A stretch of DNA of 64,000 bases from Leuconostoc suionicum (lineage in GTDB: Bacteria > Bacillota > Bacilli > Lactobacillales > Lactobacillaceae). Positions 1 through 7,534 of this stretch are shown here, piece by piece (positions within the stretch are counted from its first letter, which is position 1; the number at the start of each line of letters is the position of its first letter). The stretch spans positions 62,001 to 126,000 of the forward strand of contig NZ_CP015247.1 in NCBI RefSeq assembly GCF_001891125.1, read 5' to 3'. Below the pieces are notes generated by a model. The model saw only the letters and a list, made by a program, of their open reading frames with translations. It did not search any database and had not been told where the DNA came from. The position numbers and the translations under genes are program-made.

Positions 1-1
1 A

Positions 2-205
2 ATGCCAATGTCTTCGGGTGTACCATTTGAGTTAGTAGATATTGTTACGGCTTCAATTATTTTCTTTGTCGGGGCACGATACCTGATTCTATTAATGCAA
101 AAACGCATTAAGGCTATGGATGAAAAAGCAGCCATGGAGGCAGCTAATAAAAAAGCTGCAAAAGCAGCTTCAAATAACGAAAATCAGCAGAAAGGCGGTG
201 AATAA
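2..205 (+). CDS. Nucleoside ABC transporter permease, C-terminal end (partial)
   Basis: This is the 3' end of a gene that begins before the window. The visible 67 residues contain one hydrophobic segment (about residues 10-33) followed by a charged, Ala/Lys-rich tail, as at the C-terminus of YufP/BmpC-type permeases. The identification rests mainly on the next gene, a YufQ-type permease that starts one base after this stop codon, which is the usual order (YufP then YufQ) in BmpA-type nucleoside uptake systems. The ATG at 2 is probably internal, not the real start. The paralogous identity is inferred from context. Confidence 0.7.
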   Translation: MPMSSGVPFELVDIVTASIIFFVGARYLILLMQKRIKAMDEKAAMEAANKKAAKAASNNENQQKGGE

Positions 206-206
206 G

Positions 207-1163
207 ATGTCATTCATGGCAATGTTATCACTTGTTATATCTAGTACATTGGTTTATTCAGCACCGCTGATATTTACTTCAATTGGTGGCACTTTTTCCG
301 AACGTTCAGGTGTTGTTAACGTTGGTTTGGAAGGAATTATGGGGATGGGCGCTTTTGCAGCGGTTGTCTTTAACCTAACATTTGCTAGACAGCTTGGTGC
401 TGCCACACCTTGGTTGGGCTTGCTAGCTGGTGCCATTGTTGGGGTTGTTTTTTCGCTAATTCACGCCGTTGCTACGGTAACGTTGCGTGCGGATCATATC
501 ATTTCTGGAACTGTCATTAATTTGATGGCGCCAGCTTTAGGCGTTTTCCTTATCAAAGTTTTGTATGGTAAAGGTCAAACAGAATCTATTGGACAGGACT
601 TTGGCTATGCTACTGTTCCTGGTTTGGCAAAAATCCCAGTATTGGGACAACTATTCTTTGAAAAAACGTCTGGCCCAGCATGGTTGGCGATTCTTGTCGC
701 TGGTATATCATGGTACATTATTTTTAAAACGAAATTCGGATTACGTTTGCGATCAGTTGGTGAAAATCCACAAGCTGCCGATACGCTTGGGTTAAATGTG
801 GCGCGTTTACGTTATTCCGGTGTGATGATTTCTGGGTTACTTGGTGGTATTGGTGGTGCTGTCGTGGCACAATCGATTTCGTTAAACTATTCGGCTAGTA
901 CGATTGTTGGACAAGGGTTTATGGCAATGGCTGCAATGATCTTTGGTCGTTGGAATCCATTAGGTGCTTTGGGTGCTTCATTGTTCTTCGGTTTGTCACA
1001 ATCACTTGCTGTGATTGGGGCACAGTTACCTGGATTGAAAAATGTTCCTTCAATCTGGTTACAAATAGCACCATACGTACTTACAATTATTGTGCTTGTG
1101 TTCTTCTTTGGTAAAACACGTCCGCCTAAGGCTGATGGTGTTAACTATATTAAAGCAGCTTAA
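207..1163 (+). CDS. Nucleoside ABC transporter permease (YufQ-like)
   Basis: This 318-aa multispanning protein is a BPD_transp_2-family permease, the family of RbsC/LivH and of the BmpA-linked nucleoside importers. The family signature SERSGVVNVGLEG lies at residues 31-43, and a cytoplasmic loop with SVGENPQAADTLG sits near residue 200. The chosen start at 207 begins one base after the upstream permease stop and has an AAAGGCGG ribosome site 8-12 bases upstream; a longer frame from 120 would overlap the upstream gene. It should pair with the upstream permease and with an ATPase and a BmpA lipoprotein outside the window to import nucleosides. A rho-independent terminator follows at once. Confidence 0.88.
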   Translation: MSFMAMLSLVISSTLVYSAPLIFTSIGGTFSERSGVVNVGLEGIMGMGAFAAVVFNLTFARQLGAATPWLGLLAGAIVGVVFSLIHAVATVTLRADHIISGTVINLMAPALGVFLIKVLYGKGQTESIGQDFGYATVPGLAKIPVLGQLFFEKTSGPAWLAILVAGISWYIIFKTKFGLRLRSVGENPQAADTLGLNVARLRYSGVMISGLLGGIGGAVVAQSISLNYSASTIVGQGFMAMAAMIFGRWNPLGALGASLFFGLSQSLAVIGAQLPGLKNVPSIWLQIAPYVLTIIVLVFFFGKTRPPKADGVNYIKAA

Positions 1164-1170
1164 ATAAAAT

Positions 1171-1203
1171 AAAAAAGCGAATCAAAAGATTCGCTTTTTT
1201 TAT
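1171..1203. terminator. Bidirectional terminator between yufQ-like and L-HicDH genes
   Basis: A hairpin AAAAAGCGAATC / GATTCGCTTTTT with a four-base loop and T tracts on both strands lies between two convergent genes and can terminate both. Confidence 0.85.
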
Positions 1204-2118
1204 TTATAAGTAAGCTGCTGTTTTCTCAGCAATTGCATTAGCTGATTTTTGTAGTAGTACCTTTTCATCATCGCTAAGTTGTAGATCAAATTCAGCAGTT
1301 ACACCATCACGACCAATAATGGCTGGCGTAGAAATATATCCTTCGAAACGTTCATCATAGTGAGAAACGATGGCTTCTCTGCGTGCGTTGGATAGAACTA
1401 ATTTTGCAAGAGAAACAGCAGCATGAGCAATGGCAAAATTCGTATATTTTTTACCGGCAAAAACGGTAAAACCACCAACACGTGCAGCCTCTGCAACCTT
1501 ATCTAGATTAATATTGTATAGCTTAACTAATTCATCTGCATTTTTTCCTAATGCCTTAACGGTAGACCAAGCGGCAAATTGTGAATCGCCGTGTTCTCCA
1601 AGCATATAACCACTAATTCCGCGAGGGTCAATTGCTAATGTATCACCTAATGCACGTTTTAAGCGTGCAGTATCTAGGTAAGTTCCAGTGCCAAAAACTT
1701 GATTCGCTGGGAGGCCAGTTGCTTTCTGATAGATACCAGTAATAACGTCAACAGGGTTTGAGATAACAATGAGCACACCATTGAAGCCTGCTTGCTTTAA
1801 GTCAGATCCAACCTGTTGTACCTCTGGGGTATTAGCTTTTAGTTCTGTAAAACGATCGCCACCAGGCTTAATCAATTCGATGTGTCCTAGAGCAGAAATA
1901 ACAACTTCAGCGTCTGCTAAATCTTTTGCTGTTCCAGCGTGTACTTCGACATGATGATCTAATAGACTGGCAGCATCACGAAAATCAAGCTCTTCAGATG
2001 CAAGTTTTTCTGGATTTTTATCCACTAAAACAATTTCATCTGCTAATCCTTGTGCAATAATGATGTGGGCCACCGTTACACCAACATGTCCAATGCCAAC
2101 AACACCTATTTTTCTCAT
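1204..2118 (-). CDS. L-2-hydroxyisocaproate dehydrogenase (L-LDH family)
   Basis: This 304-aa protein belongs to the L-lactate/malate dehydrogenase family. The Rossmann motif GIGHVG is at residues 8-13 and Asp33 ends strand 2 (NAD preference). NPVD is at 121-124, TYLDTARLKR at 146-155, and GEHGDS at 174-179 carries the catalytic His176. The GDRF/TELK loop region and the overall sequence fit L-hydroxyisocaproate dehydrogenase of Weissella better than a glycolytic L-LDH, which agrees with heterofermentative cocci making mostly D-lactate. The likely reaction is NADH-dependent reduction of branched 2-keto acids such as 2-ketoisocaproate to L-hydroxy acids. It is transcribed alone. A plain L-lactate dehydrogenase remains possible. 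Confidence 0.85.
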   Translation of the reverse strand: MRKIGVVGIGHVGVTVAHIIIAQGLADEIVLVDKNPEKLASEELDFRDAASLLDHHVEVHAGTAKDLADAEVVISALGHIELIKPGGDRFTELKANTPEVQQVGSDLKQAGFNGVLIVISNPVDVITGIYQKATGLPANQVFGTGTYLDTARLKRALGDTLAIDPRGISGYMLGEHGDSQFAAWSTVKALGKNADELVKLYNINLDKVAEAARVGGFTVFAGKKYTNFAIAHAAVSLAKLVLSNARREAIVSHYDERFEGYISTPAIIGRDGVTAEFDLQLSDDEKVLLQKSANAIAEKTAAYL

Positions 2119-2181
2119 GTGAGTACCTCGTTAATATATTATGTGTTACAAATTAGATTATACACATAATTAGTGTAAATG

Positions 2182-2220
2182 AAAACAGCAGTGGTACTGT
2201 CTCAGTGTCACTGCTGTTTT
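2182..2220 (-). terminator. Terminator of the 2.2-5.2 kb ABC operon
   Basis: A 12-bp stem, AAAACAGCAGTG / CACTGCTGTTTT, with a 15-base loop lies just beyond the stop of the minus-strand ATPase gene and ends the transporter operon. Confidence 0.8.
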
Positions 2221-2233
2221 GGTAAGTCAAAAA

Positions 2234-2989
2234 TTAACTGACAAAGTATTTTAAAATTTGCGCCTCATCAAGCGCGTTTTTTTCGTCATCGCGCACATCA
2301 AGTACAATATTACCTGCATTTAAAATAATTAACCTGTTGCCATATTTCAACGCGTCGGCTAAATTGTGTGTAATCATCAAGGCAGTCAGATTATTTGCAG
2401 TAACTTGCTCATTCGTTGCAAGCATCAGCTGCTCAGATGTCTTGGGATCGAGTGCAGCGGTATGTTCATCTAATAAAAGTAGCTCTGGTTTAACACGTGT
2501 AGCCATTAGAAAACTTAGTGCTTGACGCTGACCACCTGACAGATCACCAGTTGCTGTATTGAGACGACTGTCTAAATTGTTACCCATGACCTTGGTTAAT
2601 TCAGCATATTCAGTCAATTTTTTTTGTGTTAATCCACGACTTCGTAACGTGCGCTTGCTGCCTCGCTTTTCAGCAAGAAGTAGATTTTCAGCAACCGTCA
2701 TTCTAGGTGCAGTACCCATTTTAGGATCTTGAAAAACACGAGCAATGTAATTTGTACGCTTAACGGCTGTTTCATGAGCAATATTATTACCGTTATGCAA
2801 GATTTCACCAGATGCTACTGATAGGTTACCTGCAATAGTGTTAAATAGTGTTGACTTACCAGCACCGTTAGTGCCCAAAACGGTGATGAAATCTCCATCG
2901 TAAATATCGAAATTAATTGACTTTAGTATTTGAATACTATCCCCAACTGTGACAATGACGTCTTTAAGAGAGAAAACTGGTTTAGTCAT
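2234..2989 (-). CDS. ABC transporter ATP-binding protein (TrpZ-like)
   Basis: This 251-aa ATPase energises the importer formed with the next two upstream genes. Walker A GTNGAGKST is at residues 39-47, the signature LSGGQRQAL and Walker B LLLLDEHTAALD are in the C-terminal half, and a switch-region ITHN follows. The ATG at 2989 overlaps the permease stop by eight bases and has an AAAGG site about 11 bases upstream; a GTG at 3001 sits too close to that site. Such ATPases paired with an ABC_sub_bind (DUF534) binding protein are annotated as tryptophan or unknown-substrate importers. The Trp-rich leader peptide upstream supports tryptophan or a Trp-related substrate. Confidence 0.85.
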   Translation of the reverse strand: MTKPVFSLKDVIVTVGDSIQILKSINFDIYDGDFITVLGTNGAGKSTLFNTIAGNLSVASGEILHNGNNIAHETAVKRTNYIARVFQDPKMGTAPRMTVAENLLLAEKRGSKRTLRSRGLTQKKLTEYAELTKVMGNNLDSRLNTATGDLSGGQRQALSFLMATRVKPELLLLDEHTAALDPKTSEQLMLATNEQVTANNLTALMITHNLADALKYGNRLIILNAGNIVLDVRDDEKNALDEAQILKYFVS

Positions 2990-3881
2990 GTGGTGTAACA
3001 CCTTTCTTAATTATTTTATCGAGATTCAGCGCATGACGCAGTTGCGGCAAAATCATAGCAACAGCTAAGACGAGAGCTGAAATAAGGTTGATGTCGTTAG
3101 TAGAAAAACCAAGTCGAAGCACAGCTAACAGGACTAAACGGTATAGAATCGAACCGACAATAACAGCAACTAAACGCTCATTTAATGTTAATTCACCGAA
3201 AACAACTTCGCCGATAATAATTGAAGCTAAAGCAATAACAATAATGCCAATACCCATGTTGATGTCAGCATAACCATTATTTTGTGCGATAACAGCGCCT
3301 CCAAAGGCGATAAGACCATTGGACAACATTAGTCCCATGATTGTCATGCGGTCTGTTTGAATCCCAATTGATTGTGCCATGTTAGGATTGTCACCGGTAG
3401 CAATAAAGGCTTGTCCTAATTCGGTTTGCAAGAAAAAGATTAATCCTGCTGTGATTACAGCAATAATAACCAAGCCTAAGAAAACAGAATCAAAATATTT
3501 TGGTAAGTGCTGCAATATTTTGATAGAGAAAATCGACTTTTGATTTAGTAATGAGATATTTGCTGAGCCCATAATACGGAGATTAATAGATAATGTTGCC
3601 GTCATGACTAAGATACCAGATAAGAGGATAGGAATTTTTCCTTTGGTATAAAGTAACCCAGTGATTAACCCAGCAATTGTGCCGACTAAGAAAGCGGCAA
3701 TGGTCGCGATAAACGGGTCAATCCCATGAGCAATCATCGCCACTGCTGTTGACGCACCTAAAGGGAAAGAGCCTTCAACGGTCATATCAGGAAAGTTTAA
3801 AATTCGAAAAGTAAGAAATAATGCGACGCCAAGTACTGCCCATAAGAGGCCTTGCCCGATACTAGATACAATCATACTCAT
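2982..3881 (-). CDS. ABC transporter permease (TrpY-like)
   Basis: This 299-aa protein with about eight to nine hydrophobic segments is a BPD_transp_2-family permease, the partner type of ABC_sub_bind binding proteins. The loop near residues 180-200 holds a GDNPNMAQSIGI motif of this family. It starts at ATG 3881 inside the end of the binding-protein gene (4-base ATGA overlap) with AGGAGA nine bases upstream, and its end overlaps the ATPase start, so the three genes are translationally coupled. The substrate cannot be read from the permease itself; tryptophan is inferred from the leader peptide. Confidence 0.85.
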   Translation of the reverse strand: MSMIVSSIGQGLLWAVLGVALFLTFRILNFPDMTVEGSFPLGASTAVAMIAHGIDPFIATIAAFLVGTIAGLITGLLYTKGKIPILLSGILVMTATLSINLRIMGSANISLLNQKSIFSIKILQHLPKYFDSVFLGLVIIAVITAGLIFFLQTELGQAFIATGDNPNMAQSIGIQTDRMTIMGLMLSNGLIAFGGAVIAQNNGYADINMGIGIIVIALASIIIGEVVFGELTLNERLVAVIVGSILYRLVLLAVLRLGFSTNDINLISALVLAVAMILPQLRHALNLDKIIKKGVTPHD

Positions 3882-4882
3882 TTGAAGACTTCTCCTTTAG
3901 TTTCAGCTTCCTTAATCATACTCTTTGGCAAAGTAATGCCGAGCAGCTTAGCTTGTTTTAAGTTAATGGTCATTTCACCCTTTGTAATGGTTTTGACAGG
4001 GTAGGTTGCGGTGTTCTTACCCTTCAAGACTTGTCCGGCCATGACACCGGCTTGATAACCTATATCATACTGGCTAACGGATATAGTGGCGATTCCACCA
4101 TCCTTCACCATGGTATCTACTGCAGGGATAACTGGAATTTTTTCTTGGTTTGTGACGTTAATGAGTGTTTTCATAGCACTTGCAACGCCGTTATCTTGTG
4201 GTGCATAGACAGCATCAACTTGGCTGGCCATTGTTTCGGCAACTTGTTGCATATCGTTAGTTGTTGAAATAGTGTACATTTTAACAGTGTAGCCAGCTTT
4301 TTTAGCCAGCTTTTCCATGTTTTTAGCATTATATTCACCACCATGATCTGATGTTGTGTAAATAATGCCTAATGTTTTAGCTTTGGGAACGACTTGTTGA
4401 ACCACACCTAAATGTTGTTTCAGAGGAGAGTCACCAGAAACACCCGTCACATTATTTCCCGGGCGTTGTGTTGTTTTGACTAATCCAGACCCTTTAGGAT
4501 CAGTAATTCCGGCTAGAATAACCGGATTATTACCATCAGCTGTTTTGGCTAATGATAGGGCAGCTGGTGTGGCAATACCGATTGTTAAATCAGCATTTTC
4601 ATTGGCAAATTTTTGTGACATAGTCTTGAGATTTGATTGGTCAGCTTGGGCATTTTGATAGTCAATCTTAATTTTTTTACCTGAGTAGCCTTGTGATTTT
4701 AATCCCGCAACAATACCATGATGAATTTGATCTAAGGCAGGGTGCGTAACTAATTGTAAAATGCCAACAGTTGGCACGTAAGTTGATTTTTTTTCTTGTG
4801 TGTTTGGTTTGCTAGTAACAATAAATGCTACGGCTAGAAATGCAACAATAATTGTAATTGCCGACAAAAGTCGCTTGTTCAT
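3878..4882 (-). CDS. ABC_sub_bind substrate-binding protein (TrpX-like)
   Basis: This 334-aa extracytoplasmic binding protein of the ABC_sub_bind (DUF534) family has an N-terminal hydrophobic anchor (about residues 5-25) and then the two-lobed domain, with the family landmarks VGILQLVTHPALDQIHHG near 45-60 and PAVDTMVKDGG in the C-terminal lobe. No Cys lies at the end of the signal segment, so this is not a canonical lipoprotein. The start at 4882 follows GGAG at eight bases; a longer frame runs back to 5041 but would read through the attenuator. It is the first structural gene of the operon behind the Trp leader. Relatives in streptococci are called TrpX. Confidence 0.85.
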   Translation of the reverse strand: MNKRLLSAITIIVAFLAVAFIVTSKPNTQEKKSTYVPTVGILQLVTHPALDQIHHGIVAGLKSQGYSGKKIKIDYQNAQADQSNLKTMSQKFANENADLTIGIATPAALSLAKTADGNNPVILAGITDPKGSGLVKTTQRPGNNVTGVSGDSPLKQHLGVVQQVVPKAKTLGIIYTTSDHGGEYNAKNMEKLAKKAGYTVKMYTISTTNDMQQVAETMASQVDAVYAPQDNGVASAMKTLINVTNQEKIPVIPAVDTMVKDGGIATISVSQYDIGYQAGVMAGQVLKGKNTATYPVKTITKGEMTINLKQAKLLGITLPKSMIKEAETKGEVFK

Positions 4883-4914
4883 GATATTCTCCAAATTTCT
4901 CTGCTCTTCTAAAC

Positions 4915-5139
4915 TAAAATGACCTTGGCTCGCCACGCAGGGCTTTCCAAGGTCAAAAGAAAAGTCTGCATGGTATATCCCCATACAGACTCGATTGTCG
5001 CAAAAAATAGTCGGTATGGATAAAACAAATGTTTTAAACATCAGCTTTATCCGTTACCGAAAAGCTGACTCTACCGACGCCACCAGGCGTTATTGAGTTG
5101 AACTGCTAAGTTTTGCATAATTATCTCCGAGTTGTTTAT
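4915..5139 (-). promoter_or_regulatory. Trp-type transcription attenuator leader
   Basis: The transcribed leader of about 255 nt contains a leader peptide (5071-5118) and several competing hairpins. The Trp codons sit in ACGCC/GGCGT (5077-5090). TCAGCTTT pairs with AAAGCTGA (5041-5068). The strand 5046-5059 can instead pair with 5012-5025. A 10-bp stem GTCTGTATGG/CCATGCAGAC (4964-4990) is followed by a TTTTCTTTT run and is the best terminator, and GACCTTGG/CCAAGGTC (4921-4954) precedes ATTTTAGTTT. Bases 5071-5077, covering the last leader codons, can pair with 5010-5016, so ribosome position could select the fold. No T-box sequence is present. Confidence 0.7.
5071..5118 (-). CDS. Leader peptide with tandem Trp codons
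   Basis: This 15-codon ORF reads MQNLAVQLNNAWWRR and ends in TAG. A CGGAGA ribosome site lies six bases before the ATG. Two consecutive TGG codons near the 3' end, immediately followed by RNA hairpins and then a transporter operon, are the hallmarks of ribosome-mediated transcription attenuation as in enterobacterial trpL. The peptide itself probably has no function after synthesis. Such leader peptides are uncommon in Bacillota, where Trp genes are usually controlled by TRAP or T-boxes. Confidence 0.75.
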   Translation of the reverse strand: MQNLAVQLNNAWWRR

Positions 5140-5145
5140 GAAATA

Positions 5146-5174
5146 AGAATACTAAGAATTTGATGAGTTGTCAA
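5146..5174 (-). promoter_or_regulatory. Promoter of the Trp-leader ABC operon
   Basis: TTGACA (5174-5169), a 17-bp spacer and TATTCT (5151-5146) on the minus strand form a near-consensus sigma-A promoter. Transcription should start near 5139, about 20 bases before the leader peptide ATG. Confidence 0.75.
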
Positions 5175-5236
5175 TAGTTTTTAAAATAAAAAATGTATCG
5201 GTATGTGTCCTTTTAAAACAGTATAGAATGCCTAAA

Positions 5237-5258
5237 AGTTTTTCTCTTAAGAAAAACT
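5237..5258. repeat. Inverted repeat upstream of the XRE gene
   Basis: AGTTTTT and AAAAACT flank an eight-base centre. It lies about 25 bp upstream of a TATAAT (5283-5288) that may serve the XRE gene, so it is either an autoregulatory operator or a remnant terminator; the sequence does not decide. Confidence 0.4.
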
Positions 5259-5346
5259 GAAAGAATAAGCAATATTTATGGATATAATAAAGATAAAAAT
5301 ATTATGTTTATTGTCAACGTAAACAGACTAACTAAAAGGAAGTTAT

Positions 5347-5934
5347 ATGAATGATTTAGTCAATACTTTTTCAGAAGTCAATAATTTAGGTAGATTAATT
5401 CGTGGTATGCGTGAAGCACGTGGCGTTTCTGTCAATGATTTAGTACGAGTGACAGGGTTGTCGCGTAGTATGATTTCTAAATTTGAAAGAGGGCAAACAG
5501 ATATTCAGTTAAGCAGCATGATTAAAATATTTAGTGCTATGTCTTTAACCTTAGATGACTTATGTCATGCGAGACTATTTGACGAATTTTTAATGAATGA
5601 ATTGTGCGAAAAAGCTTATCGATTTAAAAATGACCACATCGTGTTACAACAAATTTTAGATGAAATATGTAGCCGTGATTTTTTAATACGACAAGAAGAA
5701 ATTTTAAAATTGATTTTGCAGACGTGTATCAACTCTGATTGCGGTTTGCCAAAAGAAGTTGAGAATTATTTTGATAACTTAGATGGCATTTGGTCTTTCG
5801 ATGCTTATCTGGTATTATTGGCAGAATCTTTCTTATCTCAACGTATTCATTTACGGATTGCTAAGGAATTGGCCCAGTATCAAGGATATCGTCCAAGAAT
5901 TATTAACACCGCCTATCATGTTTTTGTTCATTAG
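5347..5934 (+). CDS. XRE-family transcriptional regulator
   Basis: This 195-aa protein has an N-terminal helix-turn-helix of the Cro/CI (HTH_3) type at about residues 14-72 (LIRGMREARGVSV ... TGLSRSMISKFERGQ) and a helical C-terminal part of about 120 residues with no domain I can name. The architecture resembles a short Rgg/GadR-type regulator, but those are usually about 285 aa. The start follows AAAGGAAG. An SDR-family gene begins 57 bp downstream on the same strand, so the two may form one unit and the regulator may control it. The binding site is unknown; an inverted repeat lies upstream at 5237-5258. Confidence 0.75.
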   Translation: MNDLVNTFSEVNNLGRLIRGMREARGVSVNDLVRVTGLSRSMISKFERGQTDIQLSSMIKIFSAMSLTLDDLCHARLFDEFLMNELCEKAYRFKNDHIVLQQILDEICSRDFLIRQEEILKLILQTCINSDCGLPKEVENYFDNLDGIWSFDAYLVLLAESFLSQRIHLRIAKELAQYQGYRPRIINTAYHVFVH

Positions 5935-5991
5935 GAGGTTGTATTTAGGTTACGGCATCCTACAAAAAAGATTACTCTAGGGAGAATGTTG

Positions 5992-6729
5992 ATGAAAAAT
6001 ATCGTTATAACGGGTGGTACTTCTGGCGTGGGATTTGCCATTGCCAAAGAAATAGCAAACGAAGGACATAACATAATTATTGTGGGCCGTCATGAACATA
6101 AAGCCCATATAGCTCAAAAGAAGCTTGGGAATAATGTTAAAGTAGTTATCGGCGATCTATCCAACGAAGCTGAATGTGAGGGTGTGATTGATGAGATTAA
6201 AAGGCTGCTTTCACATATTGACGTGCTAATTCATAGTGCAGGTGTTCTTCCACACAATGCGATTGAAAATATCCATGTGAATTTATTACCACATTATTAT
6301 TTAACGACTAAATTACGTGGCTTATTAGCAAATAGTAGGGTATTGATTATCACAGGACATCCACAAGCAGTAAATCTTGTACCGATTTGTGAAATACAAA
6401 GTAGCGCATTTTCTAGAGCAGCATGGGTAATCACGCACAAAACTCTACTAATGATCCTATTAAATCAAATGTTGCGAGATTGCAATACCACAGTTAATAG
6501 CTTTTACCCTGGACAAGTGAATAGCAATTTGATGAGATATACCGAAAAAATAGATAACACTGAAGTACCGGTGGGCGCATATTTGGCGCTTAATGCTACT
6601 TTAGAGAAAATGTCAGGCATATTTTTTGATGAAAATGGTAAAATAGTACAACTTGATAATCAGAAGTATAATGTAAAGACAGCAGAAAAAATTTTGGCAC
6701 CATACTTGAGTAAGATAACTACCTATTAG
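5992..6729 (+). CDS. Atypical SDR-family protein lacking the Tyr-Lys catalytic pair
   Basis: This 245-aa protein has the NAD(P)-binding TGGTSGVG motif at residues 7-14, a GDLS acidic patch and the structural HSAG of short-chain dehydrogenases. The active-site region is odd: where classical SDRs have a Ser and later YxxxK, this protein has ITGHPQ and AAWVITHKT, so the catalytic Ser and Tyr are absent while a Lys remains. It may bind a dinucleotide without SDR chemistry, or act on an unusual substrate. The ATG at 5992 is preferred because GGAG ends seven bases before it; the ATG at 5986 sits directly on that site. It follows the XRE gene. Confidence 0.7.
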   Translation: MKNIVITGGTSGVGFAIAKEIANEGHNIIIVGRHEHKAHIAQKKLGNNVKVVIGDLSNEAECEGVIDEIKRLLSHIDVLIHSAGVLPHNAIENIHVNLLPHYYLTTKLRGLLANSRVLIITGHPQAVNLVPICEIQSSAFSRAAWVITHKTLLMILLNQMLRDCNTTVNSFYPGQVNSNLMRYTEKIDNTEVPVGAYLALNATLEKMSGIFFDENGKIVQLDNQKYNVKTAEKILAPYLSKITTY

Positions 6730-6773
6730 GAACGATTATATTGTGGATTAATGAACCGGTTGTTATTATTCTA

Positions 6774-6820
6774 TTGACTTAAATAGTAATAATTACTATA
6801 ATTAAAAGTAATAATTACTA
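6774..6820 (+). promoter_or_regulatory. Consensus promoter with tandem 7-1-7 (Fur-family-like) operators
   Basis: TTGACT (6774-6779), a 17-bp spacer and TATAAT (6797-6802) form a strong promoter. TAGTAATAATTACTA (6784-6798) and AAGTAATAATTACTA (6806-6820) are 7-1-7 inverted repeats 22 bp apart. One covers the spacer and first bases of the -10, the other the start site. The layout matches boxes of the Fur/PerR/Zur family (the Bacillus Zur box is TCGTAATNATTACGA), so tight repression by a metal- or peroxide-sensing regulator is likely. Which member binds is not decidable here. Confidence 0.65.
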
Positions 6821-6843
6821 TTAGTAAAAAGGAAAAAATAATA

Positions 6844-6969
6844 ATGGCAGAAAAAAACGATTTAAGCAGTGCATACCGACGATTAAAAAGTCCGAATGCG
6901 AAGACAAGGGACCGTGCTTTGAAATTATTAAAAGAAATCAAGGCTAAAAAGTCACAAAAAAGTAAATAG
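6844..6969 (+). CDS. 41-aa basic peptide, function unknown
   Basis: This ORF of 41 codons starts at ATG 6844 with AAAAAGGAAAAA upstream and is followed directly by a terminator, so it forms a complete monocistronic unit. The product is Lys/Arg-rich (RRLKS, KLLKEIKAKKS), predicted helical, with no Cys, His or signal peptide. I do not recognise it. The strong promoter with tandem Fur-family-like operators suggests that it is made only under metal limitation or oxidative stress. It could bind nucleic acid, or the RNA itself could be the active product. Confidence 0.6.
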   Translation: MAEKNDLSSAYRRLKSPNAKTRDRALKLLKEIKAKKSQKSK

Positions 6970-6983
6970 CTGTTCAATACATG

Positions 6984-7014
6984 AAAAGGCATCGTATGTT
7001 ATGATGCTTTTTTT
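6984..7014 (+). terminator. Terminator of the 41-aa peptide gene
   Basis: GCATC / GATGC arms extended by A and T tracts end the small gene and separate it from the bacteriocin island. Confidence 0.7.
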
Positions 7015-7031
7015 GATTGGGTGCATATTTT

Positions 7032-7100
7032 ATAACCGTTTAGTGCGTTTTTATAACCGTTTATGTTATTGAAGTAGAAGAAGTAAATCAAGGGTATATA
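7032..7100 (+). promoter_or_regulatory. Orphan LytTR-type operator and promoter
   Basis: TATAACCGTTTA occurs twice with a 21-bp period (ACCGTTTAG from 7035, ACCGTTTAT from 7056). A TATATA (7095-7100) lies 60 bp after the start of the first repeat, as at the other promoters of this island. No intact double-glycine gene follows, so the site appears orphaned. Confidence 0.6.
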
Positions 7101-7534
7101 GTTATTGTTATATAGATTAAAATACAACAAATTTTAAAGGGAGGATAAAAAACATCAAATCACATTAGAAGGGATAATTATCAAAATCATCTGATGTTTT
7201 TGTTTATGTTTTGAAATTTAGATTAATCGTAATCGTGCTAATTGTTGTTTATAATTGGGGAATTGAATGAATTGATTTTGAAAAAATTCATTTCAGGTGA
7301 TAATGTGCATGTGCCATAGAACTTTTTTATGGTGATTCAGTCTAATACTTGGGACACTTAATTTGAATCATAAAGTGTTCTTGCTATTGAAGTGGTTAAT
7401 GGGGAGAAGGATATGAAATGAAATCGTTATTTATTCAAGTTCATTACCTTTGTATGTGTAGTCCTATCTTCAAAATTGGTAGAGATGGACAATTTTCGAA
7501 AAAGCTAGTATGTTAGATTACAATTTTACATTGA
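7101..7534 (+). other. Gene-poor stretch with a start-less ribosome site
   Basis: Downstream of the orphan operator there is an excellent ribosome site, AAAGGGAGG (7137-7145), but no ATG follows; the codons read ATA AAA AAC ATC AAA TCA CAT TAG, then a hairpin ends in ATCTGATGTTTTT (to about 7202). One base change (ATG to ATA) plus a stop would explain a dead bacteriocin or pheromone gene. A possible 32-codon ORF (7418-7516) with GGGAGAAGG upstream shows no double-glycine leader and no recognisable domain. I see nothing else convincing here. Confidence 0.4.
7418..7516 (+). CDS. Possible 32-aa small ORF, unknown
   Basis: ATG 7418 follows GGGAGAAGG by about eight bases (an out-of-frame ATG at 7413 stops at once). 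The predicted product begins MKSLFIQVHYLC and has three Cys residues in a short hydrophobic start, then a charged end. It carries no double-glycine motif. It may be chance; the ribosome site is the only support. Confidence 0.25.
   Translation: MKSLFIQVHYLCMCSPIFKIGRDGQFSKKLVC

Noticed and set aside
4883-5041. N-terminal extension of the binding protein to 5041
   Set aside because: It would translate the attenuator hairpins and has no ribosome site or signal peptide; the start at 4882 has both.
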